Origin: Streptomyces bobili
Lineage (GTDB): Bacteria; Actinomycetota; Actinomycetes; Streptomycetales; Streptomycetaceae
Length of the DNA stretch: 36,308 nucleotides
Direction of reading: 5' to 3'
Assembly (NCBI RefSeq): GCF_002154575.1
Contig: NZ_MUBA01000082.1
Span: 1 to 36,308, forward strand
Shown: one piece after another, positions 8,493 to 22,559 of the stretch
Position numbering within the stretch: the first letter of the stretch is position 1
Layout: each line of letters starts with the position of its first letter
The notes under the pieces: model-generated
Database searches by the model: none
Told to the model about the DNA's origin: nothing
What the model saw: only the letters and a program-made list of their open reading frames with translations
Program-made: the position numbers and the translations under genes

Positions 8493-10619
8493 TTACTCGC
8501 CCTTGGCCTTCGCGATGATCTCCTCGGCGACGTTCCGCGGAACCTCGGCGTAGGAGTCGAACTGCATCGAGTAGCTTGCGCGACCCGAGGTCTTGCTGCG
8601 GAGGTCGCCGACGTAGCCGAACATCTCCGAAAGGGGCACGAGGCCCTTCACGACGCGAGCGCCGGCACGCTCCTCCATGGCCTGGATCTGGCCACGGCGG
8701 GAGTTGATGTCGCCGATGACCTCACCCATGTAGTCCTCGGGCGTGGTGACCTCGACGGCCATCATCGGCTCGAGCAGCACGGGGCTGGCCTTGCGCGCGG
8801 CCTCCTTGAACGCCTGCGAACCGGCGATCTTGAAGGCGAGCTCGGAGGAGTCCACCTCGTGGTAGCCACCGTCGAGCAGGATGACGCGCACGCCGGTCAT
8901 CTCGTAACCGGCGAGGATGCCGAACTGCATGGCCTCCTGCGCACCGGCGTCCACCGAAGGGATGTACTCCCTCGGGATACGGCCACCGGTCACCTTGTTC
9001 ACGAACTCGTACGACGCGTCGCCGTCCGTGATCGGCTCGATCGCGATCTGCACCTTGGCGAACTGGCCGGTGCCACCGGTCTGCTTCTTGTGCGTGTAGT
9101 CGAGCCGGTCGACCGTCTTGCGGATGGTCTCGCGGTACGCCACCTGCGGCTTGCCGACGTTGGCCTCGACCCGGAACTCGCGCTTCATACGGTCGACCAG
9201 CACCTCGAGGTGCAGCTCGCCCATACCGCCGAGGATGGTCTGGCCCGTCTCCTCGTCCGAGTGAACGTGGAAGGAGGGGTCCTCCTCCGCGAGACGCTGG
9301 ATGGCGACACCCAGCTTCTCCTGGTCACCCTTGGACTTGGGCTCGATGGCGACCTGGATGACGGGCGCCGGGAAGTCCATGGACTCCAGGATCACCGGGT
9401 TCTTGTCATCGCAGAGCGTCTCACCGGTCGTGGTCTGCTTCAGACCCATCACGGCGACGATGTCGCCGGCGCCCACCGCATCGATCTCCTCACGCTTGTT
9501 CGCGTGCATGCGGTAGATCTTGCCGATGCGCTCCTTCTTGCCCTTGACGGAGTTCAGCACCGCAGTGCCGGTCTCCAGGCGGCCCGAGTACACCCGGACG
9601 AAGGTGAGCTTGCCCAGGTGCGGGTCGCTCATGATCTTGAACGCCAGCGCGGACAGCGGCTCGTCGACGGACGGCTTGCGCTTGACGACGACCTCGGCGT
9701 CCCGGACGTCGTGGCCCTCGATGGCCTCGACGTCGAGCGGGGTCGGCAGGTAGCGCACGACCGCGTCGAGCAGGGGCTGGACGCCCTTGTTCTTGAACGC
9801 GGTACCACAGAACACCGGGGTGACCGTGATGCCGTCGGACTTGCCGGACGCGATGGTGACGCGACGGATCGCGGCGTACAGCTGCTCCTCGGTGGGCTCC
9901 TGGCCCTCCAGGAACAGCTCCATGATCTCGTCGTCGTGCTCGGCGACGGTCTCGACCAGCTTGCCGCGGTACTCCTCGGCAGCCTCGGCGTGCGTGGCCG
10001 GGATGTCGACGACGTCGTACATCTCGCCCTTCGCCGCCTCGGCGGACCACACGAGCGCCTTCATGCGGACCAGGTCCACAACGCCCTTGAAGTCCATCTC
10101 GGCACCGATCGGCAGCTGCATGATGATCGGAACGGCACCGAGCCGGTCCTTGATCATGTCGACGCAGCGGTGGAACTCCGCGCCGGTCCGGTCGAGCTTG
10201 TTGACGAAGCAGATGCGCGGCACGCCGTAACGGTCGGCCTGACGCCACACCGTCTCGGACTGCGGCTCGACACCCGCGACACCGTCGAACACGGTGACGG
10301 CACCGTCGAGGACGCGCAGCGAGCGCTCTACCTCGACGGTGAAGTCGACGTGCCCGGGGGTGTCGATGATGTTGATCGTGTAGTCGTTGTCCTCGAGCGG
10401 CCAGTGACAGGTGGTGGCAGCAGAGGTGATCGTGATGCCACGCTCCTGCTCCTGCTCCATCCAGTCCATGGTGGCGGCGCCGTCGTGGACCTCACCGATC
10501 TTGTAGCTGACGCCGGTGTAGAAGAGGATCCGCTCGGTGGTGGTCGTCTTGCCCGCGTCGATGTGGGCCATGATCCCGATGTTGCGGACCTTGGCCAGGT
10601 CAAGTGAAGTGGTAGCCAT
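8493..10619 (-). CDS. fusA: Elongation factor G, 708 aa
   Basis: Ribosomal translocation GTPase. The G1 motif AHIDAGKT is at 18-25, followed by DTPGHVDF and NKLDR. The domain II-V sequence is typical, with the late [18 protein letters not shown] and [16 protein letters not shown] segments. Full family length, no disruption. The ATG at 10619 follows a weak GAGAGAAG site. It lies 39 bases after rpsG and is surely co-transcribed with rpsL and rpsG. Only one copy is in the window; it is the classical str-operon copy. Confidence 0.98.
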   Translation of the reverse strand: MATTSLDLAKVRNIGIMAHIDAGKTTTTERILFYTGVSYKIGEVHDGAATMDWMEQEQERGITITSAATTCHWPLEDNDYTINIIDTPGHVDFTVEVERSLRVLDGAVTVFDGVAGVEPQSETVWRQADRYGVPRICFVNKLDRTGAEFHRCVDMIKDRLGAVPIIMQLPIGAEMDFKGVVDLVRMKALVWSAEAAKGEMYDVVDIPATHAEAAEEYRGKLVETVAEHDDEIMELFLEGQEPTEEQLYAAIRRVTIASGKSDGITVTPVFCGTAFKNKGVQPLLDAVVRYLPTPLDVEAIEGHDVRDAEVVVKRKPSVDEPLSALAFKIMSDPHLGKLTFVRVYSGRLETGTAVLNSVKGKKERIGKIYRMHANKREEIDAVGAGDIVAVMGLKQTTTGETLCDDKNPVILESMDFPAPVIQVAIEPKSKGDQEKLGVAIQRLAEEDPSFHVHSDEETGQTILGGMGELHLEVLVDRMKREFRVEANVGKPQVAYRETIRKTVDRLDYTHKKQTGGTGQFAKVQIAIEPITDGDASYEFVNKVTGGRIPREYIPSVDAGAQEAMQFGILAGYEMTGVRVILLDGGYHEVDSSELAFKIAGSQAFKEAARKASPVLLEPMMAVEVTTPEDYMGEVIGDINSRRGQIQAMEERAGARVVKGLVPLSEMFGYVGDLRSKTSGRASYSMQFDSYAEVPRNVAEEIIAKAKGE

Positions 10620-10658
10620 AAGGCTTTCGTCTTCTCTCGGTCTCGATGTGGGTAGCGA

Positions 10659-11129
10659 CTACCAGCGGTAGTGCGCGAAGGCCTTGTTGGACTCGGCCAT
10701 CTTGTGCGTGTCCTCGCGCTTCTTCACAGCGGCGCCGAGGCCGTTGGAAGCGTCGAGCAGCTCGTTCAGCAGACGCTCGGTCATGGTCTTCTCGCGACGG
10801 GCGCGGGAGTAGCCGACGAGCCAGCGGAGCGCCAGGGTGCTCGCGCGGCCGGGCTTGACCTCGACCGGGACCTGGTAGGTCGCGCCACCGACACGGCGGG
10901 ACTTGACCTCGATGGTCGGCTTGATGTTCTCGAGAGCGCGCTTGAGCGTGATGACCGGGTCGTTGCCGGTCTTCTCGCGCAGGCCCTCCATGGCGCCGTA
11001 GACGATGCGCTCAGCGGTGGAGCGCTTGCCGTTCAGCAGCACCTTGTTGATGAGCGACGTGACAAGAGGAGAACCGTAGACCGGGTCGATGATGACCGGG
11101 CGCTTCGGGGCGGGGCCCTTACGAGGCAT
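10659..11129 (-). CDS. rpsG: Ribosomal protein S7, 156 aa
   Basis: Primary 16S rRNA-binding protein of the small-subunit head and, in many bacteria, translational repressor of the str operon. It begins [11 protein letters not shown] and contains the family's [20 protein letters not shown] and [16 protein letters not shown] segments. It ends AFAHYRW at normal length. The rpsL stop is three bases before this ATG and overlaps the AAGGAG ribosome site, so translation is probably coupled. Confidence 0.98.
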   Translation of the reverse strand: MPRKGPAPKRPVIIDPVYGSPLVTSLINKVLLNGKRSTAERIVYGAMEGLREKTGNDPVITLKRALENIKPTIEVKSRRVGGATYQVPVEVKPGRASTLALRWLVGYSRARREKTMTERLLNELLDASNGLGAAVKKREDTHKMAESNKAFAHYRW

Positions 11130-11132
11130 TTT

Positions 11133-11504
11133 CTACTTCTCCTTCTTGGCGCCGTAGCGGCTGCGGGCCTGCTTGCGGTTCTTGACACCCTGGGTGTCGA
11201 GGGAGCCGCGAATGATCTTGTAGCGAACACCCGGCAGGTCCTTCACACGGCCACCACGCACGAGCACGATGGAGTGCTCCTGCAGGTTGTGTCCCTCACC
11301 CGGAATGTAAGCAGTGACCTCGATCCCGCTGGTCAGACGCACACGCGCGACCTTACGCAGGGCCGAGTTCGGCTTCTTCGGGGTGGTCGTGAACACGCGC
11401 GTGCAGACGCCGCGACGCTGAGGAGAACCCTCGAGTGCGGGCGTCTTGTTCTTCTCGACCTTGTCCTGCCGGCCCTTCCGGACCAGCTGCTGGATCGTAG
11501 GCAC
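11133..11504 (-). CDS. rpsL: Ribosomal protein S12, 123 aa
   Basis: Decoding-centre protein of the 30S subunit and first gene of the str operon. The GTG start has GGAG five bases upstream. The sequence [12 protein letters not shown]...[13 protein letters not shown]...[11 protein letters not shown]...[13 protein letters not shown] is diagnostic. Lys43 and Lys88, the classic positions changed in streptomycin-resistant and antibiotic-overproducing mutants, are both Lys here, so this allele looks streptomycin-sensitive. A long leader of about 185 bases precedes it. Confidence 0.98.
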   Translation of the reverse strand: MPTIQQLVRKGRQDKVEKNKTPALEGSPQRRGVCTRVFTTTPKKPNSALRKVARVRLTSGIEVTAYIPGEGHNLQEHSIVLVRGGRVKDLPGVRYKIIRGSLDTQGVKNRKQARSRYGAKKEK

Positions 11505-11698
11505 TACTTCTCCGGTTTCTGTGTGCCGAATGTGAAGCTAACCTGGAACGTCGCCGACCCACGCGGTCGGGTGTGTCGAATCCCGCGGACTTCCGCCGCG
11601 AGGCAGAAAGAGGCGCAGATTGCGGTGGCCGCTTTTCAGACCCCTGTGCGGTTGAAGGCACGCACGAGGGCCAGGGCACACCCCAGGCACAAGGTCTG

Positions 11699-11727
11699 AG
11701 CGTACCCAGCGCAATGACTCCGGTCAA
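11699..11727 (-). promoter_or_regulatory. rpsL (str operon) promoter
   Basis: On the minus strand TTGACC (11722-11727) and TACGCT (11699-11704) are separated by exactly 17 bases, a good match to the principal sigma factor (HrdB) consensus. Transcription would start near 11692, giving a leader of about 185 bases that contains small GC-rich hairpins (for example CCGACC/GGTCGG at 11554-11570). Confidence 0.75.
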
Positions 11728-11757
11728 AACAAGGGCGGCGCCGCCGACACACCGAGC

Positions 11758-12840
11758 CTACGTCCGCACCCCCGAGGACCCTTGTGGTAGCGGGGTTCCG
11801 GCCTCCGCGGGCGGCGGGATCGCGGCCCCGGCGTGAGCCGCGTCATGTCCGCCACCGGGCCCGGCCACACGGTTCCCGGCCTCCCCCTGCGCCGTGTCAT
11901 GGCCGATGAAGTACGTCGGACGGTTCTGTACGGCCGTATAGATGCGGCCCACGTACTCGCCGAGCAGGCCCACGCAGATCAGCTGGACCGCGCCGATGAA
12001 CAGCACGCCGGTGAACAGCGACGTCCAGCCGGGGACGGTGTGCTCCAGGGCATGGGCGCTGAGCGTGTAGACCATCAGGGTCAGACAGACCAGGAAGGCG
12101 AAGCCGCCGAGCCAGGTGGCGATGCGCAGCGGGGCCGCCGAGAAACCGGTGACGCTGTCCACCGCGAGGCGGATCATCCGGCCCAGCGGGTACTTGCTGC
12201 GGCCGGCCGGGCGCGGGGCGCGCTCATAGGTGACCCGGCCGCTGGGGAAGCCGAGCCAGGGCACCAGGAGGCGGTAGACGCGCTGCTGGTCCGGCAGGGC
12301 CCTGAGCGCGTCGACGGCGGCCCGGCTGAGCAGCCGGAAGTCCCCGGCCTGGGCGGGCACGGAGGGGCCGGCCAGGCGGCGCACGAGCATGTAGTACAGG
12401 CCGGCGGTCCACCGCTTGAAGCCGGTGTCGCTGGCCCGGTCGGCCCGGATGCCGTAGACGATGTCGAGGCCCTCGGCGCGGGCCAGCTCCAGCATCTCGG
12501 GGATCTTCTCGGGCGGGTCCTGGAGGTCGGCGTCCAGGCTCACCACGTACGCGCCGTGCGCCCGGTCCAGGCCCGCGGTGAGGGCGGCCTGGTGGCCGGA
12601 GTTGCGGCGCAGGCCGATCACGCGCAGCTCGGGCCAGCCGAGGCGGAACGCGGCGAGCAGCTCGGCGGTACGGTCGGTGCTGCCGTCGTCGACGGCGACG
12701 ACCTCGTAGCCGACGCCCAGCCCGGCGAGAACCGGGCGCAACCTGCTGACCAGCGCGGGAAGGACCTCTTCCTCGTTGTACATGGGTACGACGACCGACA
12801 GGACGGTCACCGCCGCCGTGGTGTCCGGCGCTTCAGGCAC
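11758..12840 (-). CDS. Family 2 glycosyltransferase with C-terminal membrane segments, 360 aa
   Basis: Probable polyprenyl-phosphate sugar synthase (GtrB/ArnC/DPM1-like), moving a sugar from a nucleotide donor onto a lipid carrier at the inner face of the membrane. The GT-A fold starts VLSVVVPMYNEEEVLPAL; DDGS is at 51-54 and the metal-binding DAD at 103-105 (SLDADLQDPPEKIPE). Two membrane helices near 230-300 (IATWLGGFAFLVCLTLMVY and LFTGVLFIGAVQLICVGLL) and a Gly/Ala-rich tail follow. The GTG at 12840 was chosen over a longer frame because GGGGGAGG precedes it and the extra residues are not family-like. It is divergent from a PIG-V-type mannosyltransferase that could use its lipid-linked product. 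Confidence 0.85.
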   Translation of the reverse strand: MPEAPDTTAAVTVLSVVVPMYNEEEVLPALVSRLRPVLAGLGVGYEVVAVDDGSTDRTAELLAAFRLGWPELRVIGLRRNSGHQAALTAGLDRAHGAYVVSLDADLQDPPEKIPEMLELARAEGLDIVYGIRADRASDTGFKRWTAGLYYMLVRRLAGPSVPAQAGDFRLLSRAAVDALRALPDQQRVYRLLVPWLGFPSGRVTYERAPRPAGRSKYPLGRMIRLAVDSVTGFSAAPLRIATWLGGFAFLVCLTLMVYTLSAHALEHTVPGWTSLFTGVLFIGAVQLICVGLLGEYVGRIYTAVQNRPTYFIGHDTAQGEAGNRVAGPGGGHDAAHAGAAIPPPAEAGTPLPQGSSGVRT

Positions 12841-12861
12841 CCGTCCTCCCCCAAGCTGTGA

Positions 12862-12873
12862 CGCACATGTGCG
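12862..12873. promoter_or_regulatory. Palindrome in the divergent glycosyltransferase control region
   Basis: The perfect 12-base palindrome CGCACATGTGCG lies between the two divergent starts (12840 and 12967), where a shared regulator could act. It is only a candidate operator; clear promoter hexamers are not visible. Confidence 0.3.
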
Positions 12874-12966
12874 ACGCTGTTGCGATCTTATGACCACACT
12901 TCACAATCATCCGGACAGCGGTCGCGCGCCTGTCTCAGGCCGGTCGTCCGAGGGGGGACCCCAGTC

Positions 12967-14262
12967 ATGAGCACGGCCCGCAGCGACGCGGCGACGGACT
13001 CCGCGATGCCCGACGAGCCCGGCGAACCGGACGGACAGCGGGAGCGGCCACGGATGCCGCGCCGGCTCGCACTGCCGGATGGTCTACGACCGTACCGTGC
13101 CCCGCTGCTCCTGTACGGCGTGACGAAGCTCGTCGGGCTGACCGTCTTCGCGTTTCTCCTGGAAGCCGCCGGCGACTACCGGAAGAAGGAACCCCGCTTC
13201 GGCGGCGGCGCCCACTGGTGGGACGTGCTCGCCACCTGGGACGGCTGGTGGTACCTCCAGGTCGCCGAGAAGGGGTACGACCCGCGGCCCCTGGAACGGC
13301 TCGACCCGGGCGGACTGTTCACGGTCAAGCAGAACTCCGTCGCCTTCTTCCCGCTCTACCCGGGGCTGATCCGGGGCGTGTCCGAGATCACCGGACTCGG
13401 CCTGTTCGGGTCCGGGATCCTCGTCTCGGTGCTGGCCTCCTTCGTCGCCGCCGCCGGTATCTACGCCGTCGTCTCCACCCTCGCGGGCGTGCGGGCCGGC
13501 ACCATCGCCGCCGGTCTGTGGGCGGTCGTGCCGGGCGCCGGAGTCGAGTGGGCGGTGTACTCGGAGTCCCTGTTCGTGGCCATCGCCGCCTGGTCCTGCT
13601 ACAGCGTGATGAAGGGCCGCTGGCTGGCGGCCGGGCTGCTCGCCTTCGTGGCCGGGCTGAACCGGCCCACGTCCGCCGCGCTGATCGGCGCGGTCGGGCT
13701 CGCCGCGCTGGTGACCCTCGCCCGGCGCGACAGCAGACGGGAACACGGGGTGGCGGGGCCGGTGTACGCCATGGTCGCCGCGCCGCTCGGCCTGCTCACC
13801 TATGTCGCCTGGGTCGGCCTGAGCATGGGTGATCTGACGGCGTACTTCACGCTCCAGCGAGAGGGCTGGGCGCACTTCTTCGACTTCGGTGCCTACAGCC
13901 TCGACGTGCTGGGCAACACGGCCGTCGGCCACCACAACTACTTGTTCGCCTTCTCCGTGCCCGACCTCATCGCCGTGCAGGTGGTGCTCGCGCTGCCGTT
14001 CCTGATCGCGCTGATGCTGCGCAAGAAGCCGCCGCTGGTGCTCGTCGCCTACACCCTGGCGAGCATCCTGACCGTGCTCGGCACCCAGCAGATGTTCGGC
14101 AACACCCCGCGTTATCTGCTGCCCTGCTTCCCGCTGCTGCTGGCCCCCGCGGCGGCGATGGGCCGGCTGAAATGGCCGAGCCTGGCGGTCTTCTTCACCA
14201 CGGCGGCGGTGGCCTCGGGGTGGTACGCGCACTACGTCATGTTCGAGCTGGGCATTCCGTAG
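12967..14262 (+). CDS. PIG-V-like mannosyltransferase membrane protein, 431 aa
   Basis: Polytopic membrane protein resembling the PIG-V/Gpi18 group (GT-C fold), enzymes that use polyprenyl-phosphate mannose on the outer face of the membrane. The key region is WWDVLATWDGWWYLQVAEKG with Trp91-Asp92 in the first extracytoplasmic loop, then SVAFFPLYPGLIRG and about ten hydrophobic segments. The ATG at 12967 was chosen because GAGGGGGGA lies just upstream; a longer frame starting at 12880 would overlap the intergenic control region. The opposite gene is a lipid-carrier glycosyltransferase, which fits a donor-maker/donor-user pair for glycan or glycoprotein synthesis. The acceptor is unknown. Confidence 0.8.
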   Translation: MSTARSDAATDSAMPDEPGEPDGQRERPRMPRRLALPDGLRPYRAPLLLYGVTKLVGLTVFAFLLEAAGDYRKKEPRFGGGAHWWDVLATWDGWWYLQVAEKGYDPRPLERLDPGGLFTVKQNSVAFFPLYPGLIRGVSEITGLGLFGSGILVSVLASFVAAAGIYAVVSTLAGVRAGTIAAGLWAVVPGAGVEWAVYSESLFVAIAAWSCYSVMKGRWLAAGLLAFVAGLNRPTSAALIGAVGLAALVTLARRDSRREHGVAGPVYAMVAAPLGLLTYVAWVGLSMGDLTAYFTLQREGWAHFFDFGAYSLDVLGNTAVGHHNYLFAFSVPDLIAVQVVLALPFLIALMLRKKPPLVLVAYTLASILTVLGTQQMFGNTPRYLLPCFPLLLAPAAAMGRLKWPSLAVFFTTAAVASGWYAHYVMFELGIP

Positions 14263-14285
14263 CCGGCCGGGCCCGGACAGAACAG

Positions 14286-14813
14286 CTAGTCGACCGCCGC
14301 CAGGAACACGATGGCCAGGAAGAGCGCCCAGCCCGCCACCGACAGCCAGCCCAGGACGAGGCCGGCCATGGCGAAGCCCTCGCCGCCCTCCCCGGAGCGG
14401 CGGATCTCGGCTCTGGCCGTGTGCCCGAGGATCACCGCGGGGATGCCGGTGATCCCCATCGTCATCGTGGTCAGGACACCGCAGACCATGGCGCCGACCG
14501 CCTTGCCGTTCGTCGGCGGCGGGGCGGCCAGGAAGGTCCGCGGAATCTGCGTCGGATAGCCGTACGGCTGCGGGACGGACGGCTGCACGGAGACGGGGCC
14601 CTGCGGCAGGTCGGCGACGATCAGGGACAGCTCCCCCACCGTGCGGGCCTCGTACGCCCGCGCCACCCGGCGCTCGAACTCAGGCTGCTGGAGACGGCCC
14701 TCGGCGAAACCCGCTCTGAGGACGTCGACGGTGCGCTCCCGGTCCGCGTGGGCGGCCAGCATCGGCGGACTGCTCTGGCCCTGCCACGGCTGCCATGGCG
14801 ACGGATACGACAC
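14286..14813 (-). CDS. DUF1707 and DUF4190 membrane protein, 175 aa
   Basis: Small conserved actinobacterial membrane protein of unknown function. An N-terminal DUF1707 domain (about 20-65: ADRERTVDVLRAGFAEGRL...EFERRVARAYEARTVGELSLIVADLP) is followed by a Pro-rich linker. Then comes a DUF4190-like pair of membrane helices with GITGIPAVILGHTARAEIRR between them. The second of two GTGs (14813) was chosen because GGAGG then lies five bases upstream; the first overlaps the site. It lies downstream of rpoC, after its terminator, and converges with the PIG-V gene 23 bases away. Confidence 0.85.
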   Translation of the reverse strand: MSYPSPWQPWQGQSSPPMLAAHADRERTVDVLRAGFAEGRLQQPEFERRVARAYEARTVGELSLIVADLPQGPVSVQPSVPQPYGYPTQIPRTFLAAPPPTNGKAVGAMVCGVLTTMTMGITGIPAVILGHTARAEIRRSGEGGEGFAMAGLVLGWLSVAGWALFLAIVFLAAVD

Positions 14814-14854
14814 GGACACCTCCCCCGCTCGGCGAAACTGCCTCCCATCATTCT

Positions 14855-14882
14855 CCTACGCTCGGCGTCCCGCGATGGTTCC
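14855..14882 (-). promoter_or_regulatory. Possible ECF-sigma promoter for the DUF1707 gene
   Basis: On the minus strand GGAACC (14877-14882) and CGTAGG (14855-14860) are spaced by 16 bases, about 40 bases before the GTG. GGAAC-N16-CGT is the usual layout of extracytoplasmic-function sigma promoters. No principal-sigma hexamers are apparent nearby. Confidence 0.35.
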
Positions 14883-15023
14883 CCGCTCACCCGAGCGCAT
14901 CTGGTTCCGGCACGCGGAAGCCGTGAGGGACCGTGAGCGGGCCGCGGGTCCGGCGGAGGCCGCCAGGGGTCCTCTGCGGCGCCCCAGGGCCACCAGCACC
15001 GCGGGTACGGCCGCAGGCGCGCC

Positions 15024-15057
15024 GAAGGGCGGCCACCCGCACGGGTGACCGCCCTTC
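15024..15057 (-). terminator. Terminator after rpoC
   Basis: Two-part stem of GAAGGGCGG/CCGCCCTTC and CACCC/GGGTG with a GCAC loop and one internal mismatch, about 20 bases after the rpoC stop. It has no T-tract, as often in Streptomyces. Confidence 0.85.
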
Positions 15058-15076
15058 AGTGCTTCAGACGTACGCC

Positions 15077-18976
<3,900 letters not shown>

Positions 18977-19034
18977 TATGCGTCAATCCCTCTCAGGGTT
19001 GTAAGTCTGTGGTCTGAAACGGGGGTCGCGGGGT

Positions 19035-19065
19035 CGGCGGGGCCTCTGGTGGAGAGGCCCCGCCG
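19035..19065 (-). other. Strong hairpin between rpoB and rpoC
   Basis: A perfect 13-bp stem (CGGCGGGGCCTCT with its complement) and a 5-base GGTGG loop begin 8 bases after the rpoB stop. No T-tract follows. In the middle of an operon that must supply equal subunits, it is more likely a processing or RNA-stability element, or a partial terminator, than a full stop. Confidence 0.75.
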
Positions 19066-19073
19066 GACTCCCG

Positions 19074-22000
19074 TCAGACCTCTTCGACGCTGCTCGGCTC
19101 GCGCCGGGACAGGTCGATGCCGAGCTCTTCCGCCGCGCGGAAGACGTCCTCGTCGGTGTCGCGCATCTCGATGGACATGCCGTCCGAGGACAGCACCTCC
19201 ACGTTGAGGCACAGGGACTGCATCTCCTTGATGAGCACCTTGAAGGACTCGGGGATGCCGGGCTCGGGGATGTTCTCGCCCTTGACGATGGCCTCGTAGA
19301 CCTTCACGCGGCCGGTCACGTCGTCGGACTTGATGGTCAGCAGCTCCTGGAGGGCGTACGCGGCGCCATAAGCCTCCAGCGCCCACACCTCCATCTCACC
19401 GAAGCGCTGGCCACCGAACTGGGCCTTACCACCCAGCGGCTGCTGGGTGATCATCGAGTACGGACCGGTCGAACGGGCGTGCAGCTTGTCGTCGACCAGG
19501 TGGTGGAGCTTGAGGATGTACATGTAGCCGACCGAGATCGGCTCCGGGAACGGCTCACCCGAGCGGCCGTCGAACAGCGGGGCCTTGCCGGACGGGAGCA
19601 CCATGCGCTCGCCGTCGCGGTTCGGGATGGTGTGCTGCAGCAGACCGGTCAGCTCGTCCTCGCGGGCACCGTCGAACACCGGGGTGGCGACGTTGGTACC
19701 GGGCGCGACGCTGTCGGCACCGATCGACTGGAGCCGCTGGGCCCAGTCCTGCGCGAGACCGGAGACGTCCCAGCCGCGGCTGGCGAGCCAGCCGAGGTGG
19801 ATCTCCAGAACCTGTCCCGGGTTCATTCGGGACGGCACACCGAGCGGGTTGAGGATGATGTCGACCGGGGTGCCGTCCTCCAGGAACGGCATGTCCTCGA
19901 TCGGCAGGATCTTCGAGATGACACCCTTGTTGCCGTGGCGGCCGGCGAGCTTGTCACCGTCCGTGATCTTGCGCTTCTGCGCCACGTAGACACGAACCAG
20001 CTGGTTCACGCCCGGCGGCAGCTCGTCGCCCTCTTCACGGTCGAAGACGCGGACGCCGATGACCTTGCCGATCTCACCGTGCGGCACCTTCAGCGAGGTG
20101 TCGCGCACTTCGCGCGCCTTCTCACCGAAGATCGCGCGGAGCAGGCGCTCCTCCGGCGTCAGCTCGGTCTCGCCCTTGGGCGTGACCTTGCCGACGAGGA
20201 TGTCGCCGGCGACGACCTCGGCACCGATACGGATGATGCCGCGCTCGTCGAGATCGGCGAGGACCTCCTCGGAGACGTTCGGGATGTCCCGGGTGATCTC
20301 CTCGGGGCCGAGCTTGGTGTCACGGGCGTCGACCTCGTGCTCCTCGATGTGGATCGAGGAGAGGACGTCGTCCTGCACGAGGCGCTGCGACAGGATGATC
20401 GCGTCCTCGTAGTTGTGACCCTCCCACGGCATGAACGCGACCAGCAGGTTCTTGCCGAGCGCCATCTCGCCGTTCTCGGTGGCCGGTCCGTCGGCGAGGA
20501 CCTGACCGGTGATGATCCGGTCGCCCTCGTTGACGATGACCTTCTGGTTGACCGAGGTTCCCTGGTTGGACCGGGAGAACTTGGCCAGGCGGTACGTGAT
20601 GTACGTGCCGTCGTCGTTGGCCGTGGTGATGTAGTCCGCGGAGACCTCCTGGACCACACCGTCCTTCTCGGCCCTGACCACGTCGCCGGCGTCGACGGCG
20701 GAGCGGTACTCCATGCCGGTGCCGACCAGCGGCGCCTCGCTCTTGATGAGCGGGACGGCCTGACGCATCATGTTCGCGCCCATGAGGGCACGGTTGGCGT
20801 CGTCGTGCTCGAGGAACGGGATCATGGCGGTCGCGACCGACACCATCTGGCGCGGGGAGACGTCCATGTAGTCGACGTCGTCACCGGGGACGTAGTCGAC
20901 CTCTCCGCCACGACGGCGGACCAGGACGCGGGCCTCCTCGAACTGGAACTCGTCACTGAGCGGCGCGTTGGCCTGCGCGATGACGAACCGGTCCTCTTCG
21001 TCGGCCGTGAGGTAGTCGACCTCGTCGGTGACGACACCGCCGGTGACCTTGCGGTACGGGGTCTCGATGAAACCGAACGGGTTGATCCGGCCGTACGAGG
21101 CGAGCGAACCGATCAGGCCGATGTTCGGGCCTTCCGGCGTCTCGATCGGGCACATGCGGCCGTAGTGCGACGGGTGAACGTCGCGGACCTCGAAGCCGGC
21201 CCGCTCACGGGACAGACCACCCGGGCCGAGCGCGTTGAGACGACGCTTGTGCGTCAGACCCGACAGCGGGTTGTTCTGGTCCATGAACTGGGACAGCTGG
21301 CTGGTGCCGAAGAACTCCTTGATGGAGGCGACGACCGGCCGGATGTTGATCAGGGTCTGCGGCGTGATCGCCTCGACGTCCTGAGTGGTCATGCGCTCAC
21401 GCACGACCCGCTCCATACGGGCGAGACCCGTACGGACCTGGTTCTGGATCAGCTCGCCGACGCTGCGGATACGACGGTTGCCGAAGTGGTCGATGTCGTC
21501 GGTCTCGACCATGATCGAGCGGCCCGACTCACCGAGCGTCTCGGTCTCACCGGCGTGCAGCTTCACCAGGTACTTGATCGTGGCGATGATGTCGTCGGTG
21601 GTGAGCACACCGGCGTCCAGCGGCTCTTCCGCGCCGAGCTTCTTGTTCACCTTGTAGCGGCCGACCTTCGCGAGGTCGTAGCGCTTGGGGTTGAAGTAGA
21701 GGTTCTCGAGCAGCGTCTGAGCGGCCTCGCGGGTCGGCGGCTCGCCCGGACGCAGCTTGCGGTAGATGTCGAGCAGCGCGTCGTCCTGGCCCTGGGTGTG
21801 GTCCTTCTCCAGGGTGGCGCGCATCGACTCGTACTCGCCGAACTCCTCGAGGATCTGCTCGGTGGTCCAGCCGAGAGCCTTCAGGAGGACGGTGACGGAC
21901 TGCTTGCGCTTGCGGTCGATGCGGACACCGACCATGTCGCGCTTGTCGATCTCCATCTCCAGCCAGGCACCCCGGGACGGGATGATCTTGGCGGAGAAGA

Positions 22001-22559
22001 TGTCCTTGTCGGACGTCTTGTCGATGGAGGAGTCGAAGTAGACGCCGGGCGAGCGGACCAGCTGCGACACGACGACACGCTCGGTGCCGTTGATGACGAA
22101 GGTGCCCTTGTTGGTCATGAGCGGGAAGTCGCCCATGAAGACCGTCTGGGACTTGATCTCGCCGGTCTCGTTGTTCGTGAACTCGGCCGTCACGAAGAGC
22201 GGGGCCGCGTACGTGAAGTCGCGGTCCTTGCACTCGTCGATGCTGTTCTTCGGCGGCTCGAAACGGTGGTCGCGGAAGGTCAGCGACATCGACCCGGAGA
22301 AGTCCTCGATCGGGGAGATCTCCTCGAAGATCTCCTCGAGGCCGGACTTGGTGGGGACGTCCTGACCGTTCTCGAGAGCCTCCTCGACGCGAGCCTTCCA
22401 CGCTTCGTTGCCGAGCAGCCAGTCGAAGCTCTCGGTTTGCAGGGCGAGAAGGTTCGGAACCTCGAGGGGCTCCTTGATCTTTGCAAAGGAGATGCGCAGC
22501 GGGGCAGTGCTGGCAGCATTGTTCGTATTCGCGGTCGAGGCATTGCGCGAGGCGGCCAA
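19074..22559 (-). CDS. rpoB: RNA polymerase beta subunit, 1161 aa
   Basis: Second-largest subunit of RNA polymerase and target of rifamycins. The TTG at 22559 was chosen as start because GGAAGGA lies 7 nt upstream and the protein then reads [15 protein letters not shown], giving 1161 aa, the size known for Streptomyces; longer frames add a non-conserved segment. The rifampicin pocket [20 protein letters not shown] is present with Asp427 and His437 as in sensitive enzymes. Position 442 (Ser531 in E. coli) is Asn. The conserved [32 protein letters not shown] and [17 protein letters not shown] segments are intact. It has its own promoter and a leader of about 175 bases, and is followed by rpoC. 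Confidence 0.98.
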   Translation of the reverse strand: MAASRNASTANTNNAASTAPLRISFAKIKEPLEVPNLLALQTESFDWLLGNEAWKARVEEALENGQDVPTKSGLEEIFEEISPIEDFSGSMSLTFRDHRFEPPKNSIDECKDRDFTYAAPLFVTAEFTNNETGEIKSQTVFMGDFPLMTNKGTFVINGTERVVVSQLVRSPGVYFDSSIDKTSDKDIFSAKIIPSRGAWLEMEIDKRDMVGVRIDRKRKQSVTVLLKALGWTTEQILEEFGEYESMRATLEKDHTQGQDDALLDIYRKLRPGEPPTREAAQTLLENLYFNPKRYDLAKVGRYKVNKKLGAEEPLDAGVLTTDDIIATIKYLVKLHAGETETLGESGRSIMVETDDIDHFGNRRIRSVGELIQNQVRTGLARMERVVRERMTTQDVEAITPQTLINIRPVVASIKEFFGTSQLSQFMDQNNPLSGLTHKRRLNALGPGGLSRERAGFEVRDVHPSHYGRMCPIETPEGPNIGLIGSLASYGRINPFGFIETPYRKVTGGVVTDEVDYLTADEEDRFVIAQANAPLSDEFQFEEARVLVRRRGGEVDYVPGDDVDYMDVSPRQMVSVATAMIPFLEHDDANRALMGANMMRQAVPLIKSEAPLVGTGMEYRSAVDAGDVVRAEKDGVVQEVSADYITTANDDGTYITYRLAKFSRSNQGTSVNQKVIVNEGDRIITGQVLADGPATENGEMALGKNLLVAFMPWEGHNYEDAIILSQRLVQDDVLSSIHIEEHEVDARDTKLGPEEITRDIPNVSEEVLADLDERGIIRIGAEVVAGDILVGKVTPKGETELTPEERLLRAIFGEKAREVRDTSLKVPHGEIGKVIGVRVFDREEGDELPPGVNQLVRVYVAQKRKITDGDKLAGRHGNKGVISKILPIEDMPFLEDGTPVDIILNPLGVPSRMNPGQVLEIHLGWLASRGWDVSGLAQDWAQRLQSIGADSVAPGTNVATPVFDGAREDELTGLLQHTIPNRDGERMVLPSGKAPLFDGRSGEPFPEPISVGYMYILKLHHLVDDKLHARSTGPYSMITQQPLGGKAQFGGQRFGEMEVWALEAYGAAYALQELLTIKSDDVTGRVKVYEAIVKGENIPEPGIPESFKVLIKEMQSLCLNVEVLSSDGMSIEMRDTDEDVFRAAEELGIDLSRREPSSVEEV

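Noticed and set aside
8859..10607. Plus-strand frame opposite fusA
   Set aside because: Shadow of the EF-G gene; no family features.
12880..12966. Longer N-terminus for the PIG-V-like gene
   Set aside because: The extra 29 residues would start inside the divergent control region without a ribosome site, whereas the ATG at 12967 has a strong one.
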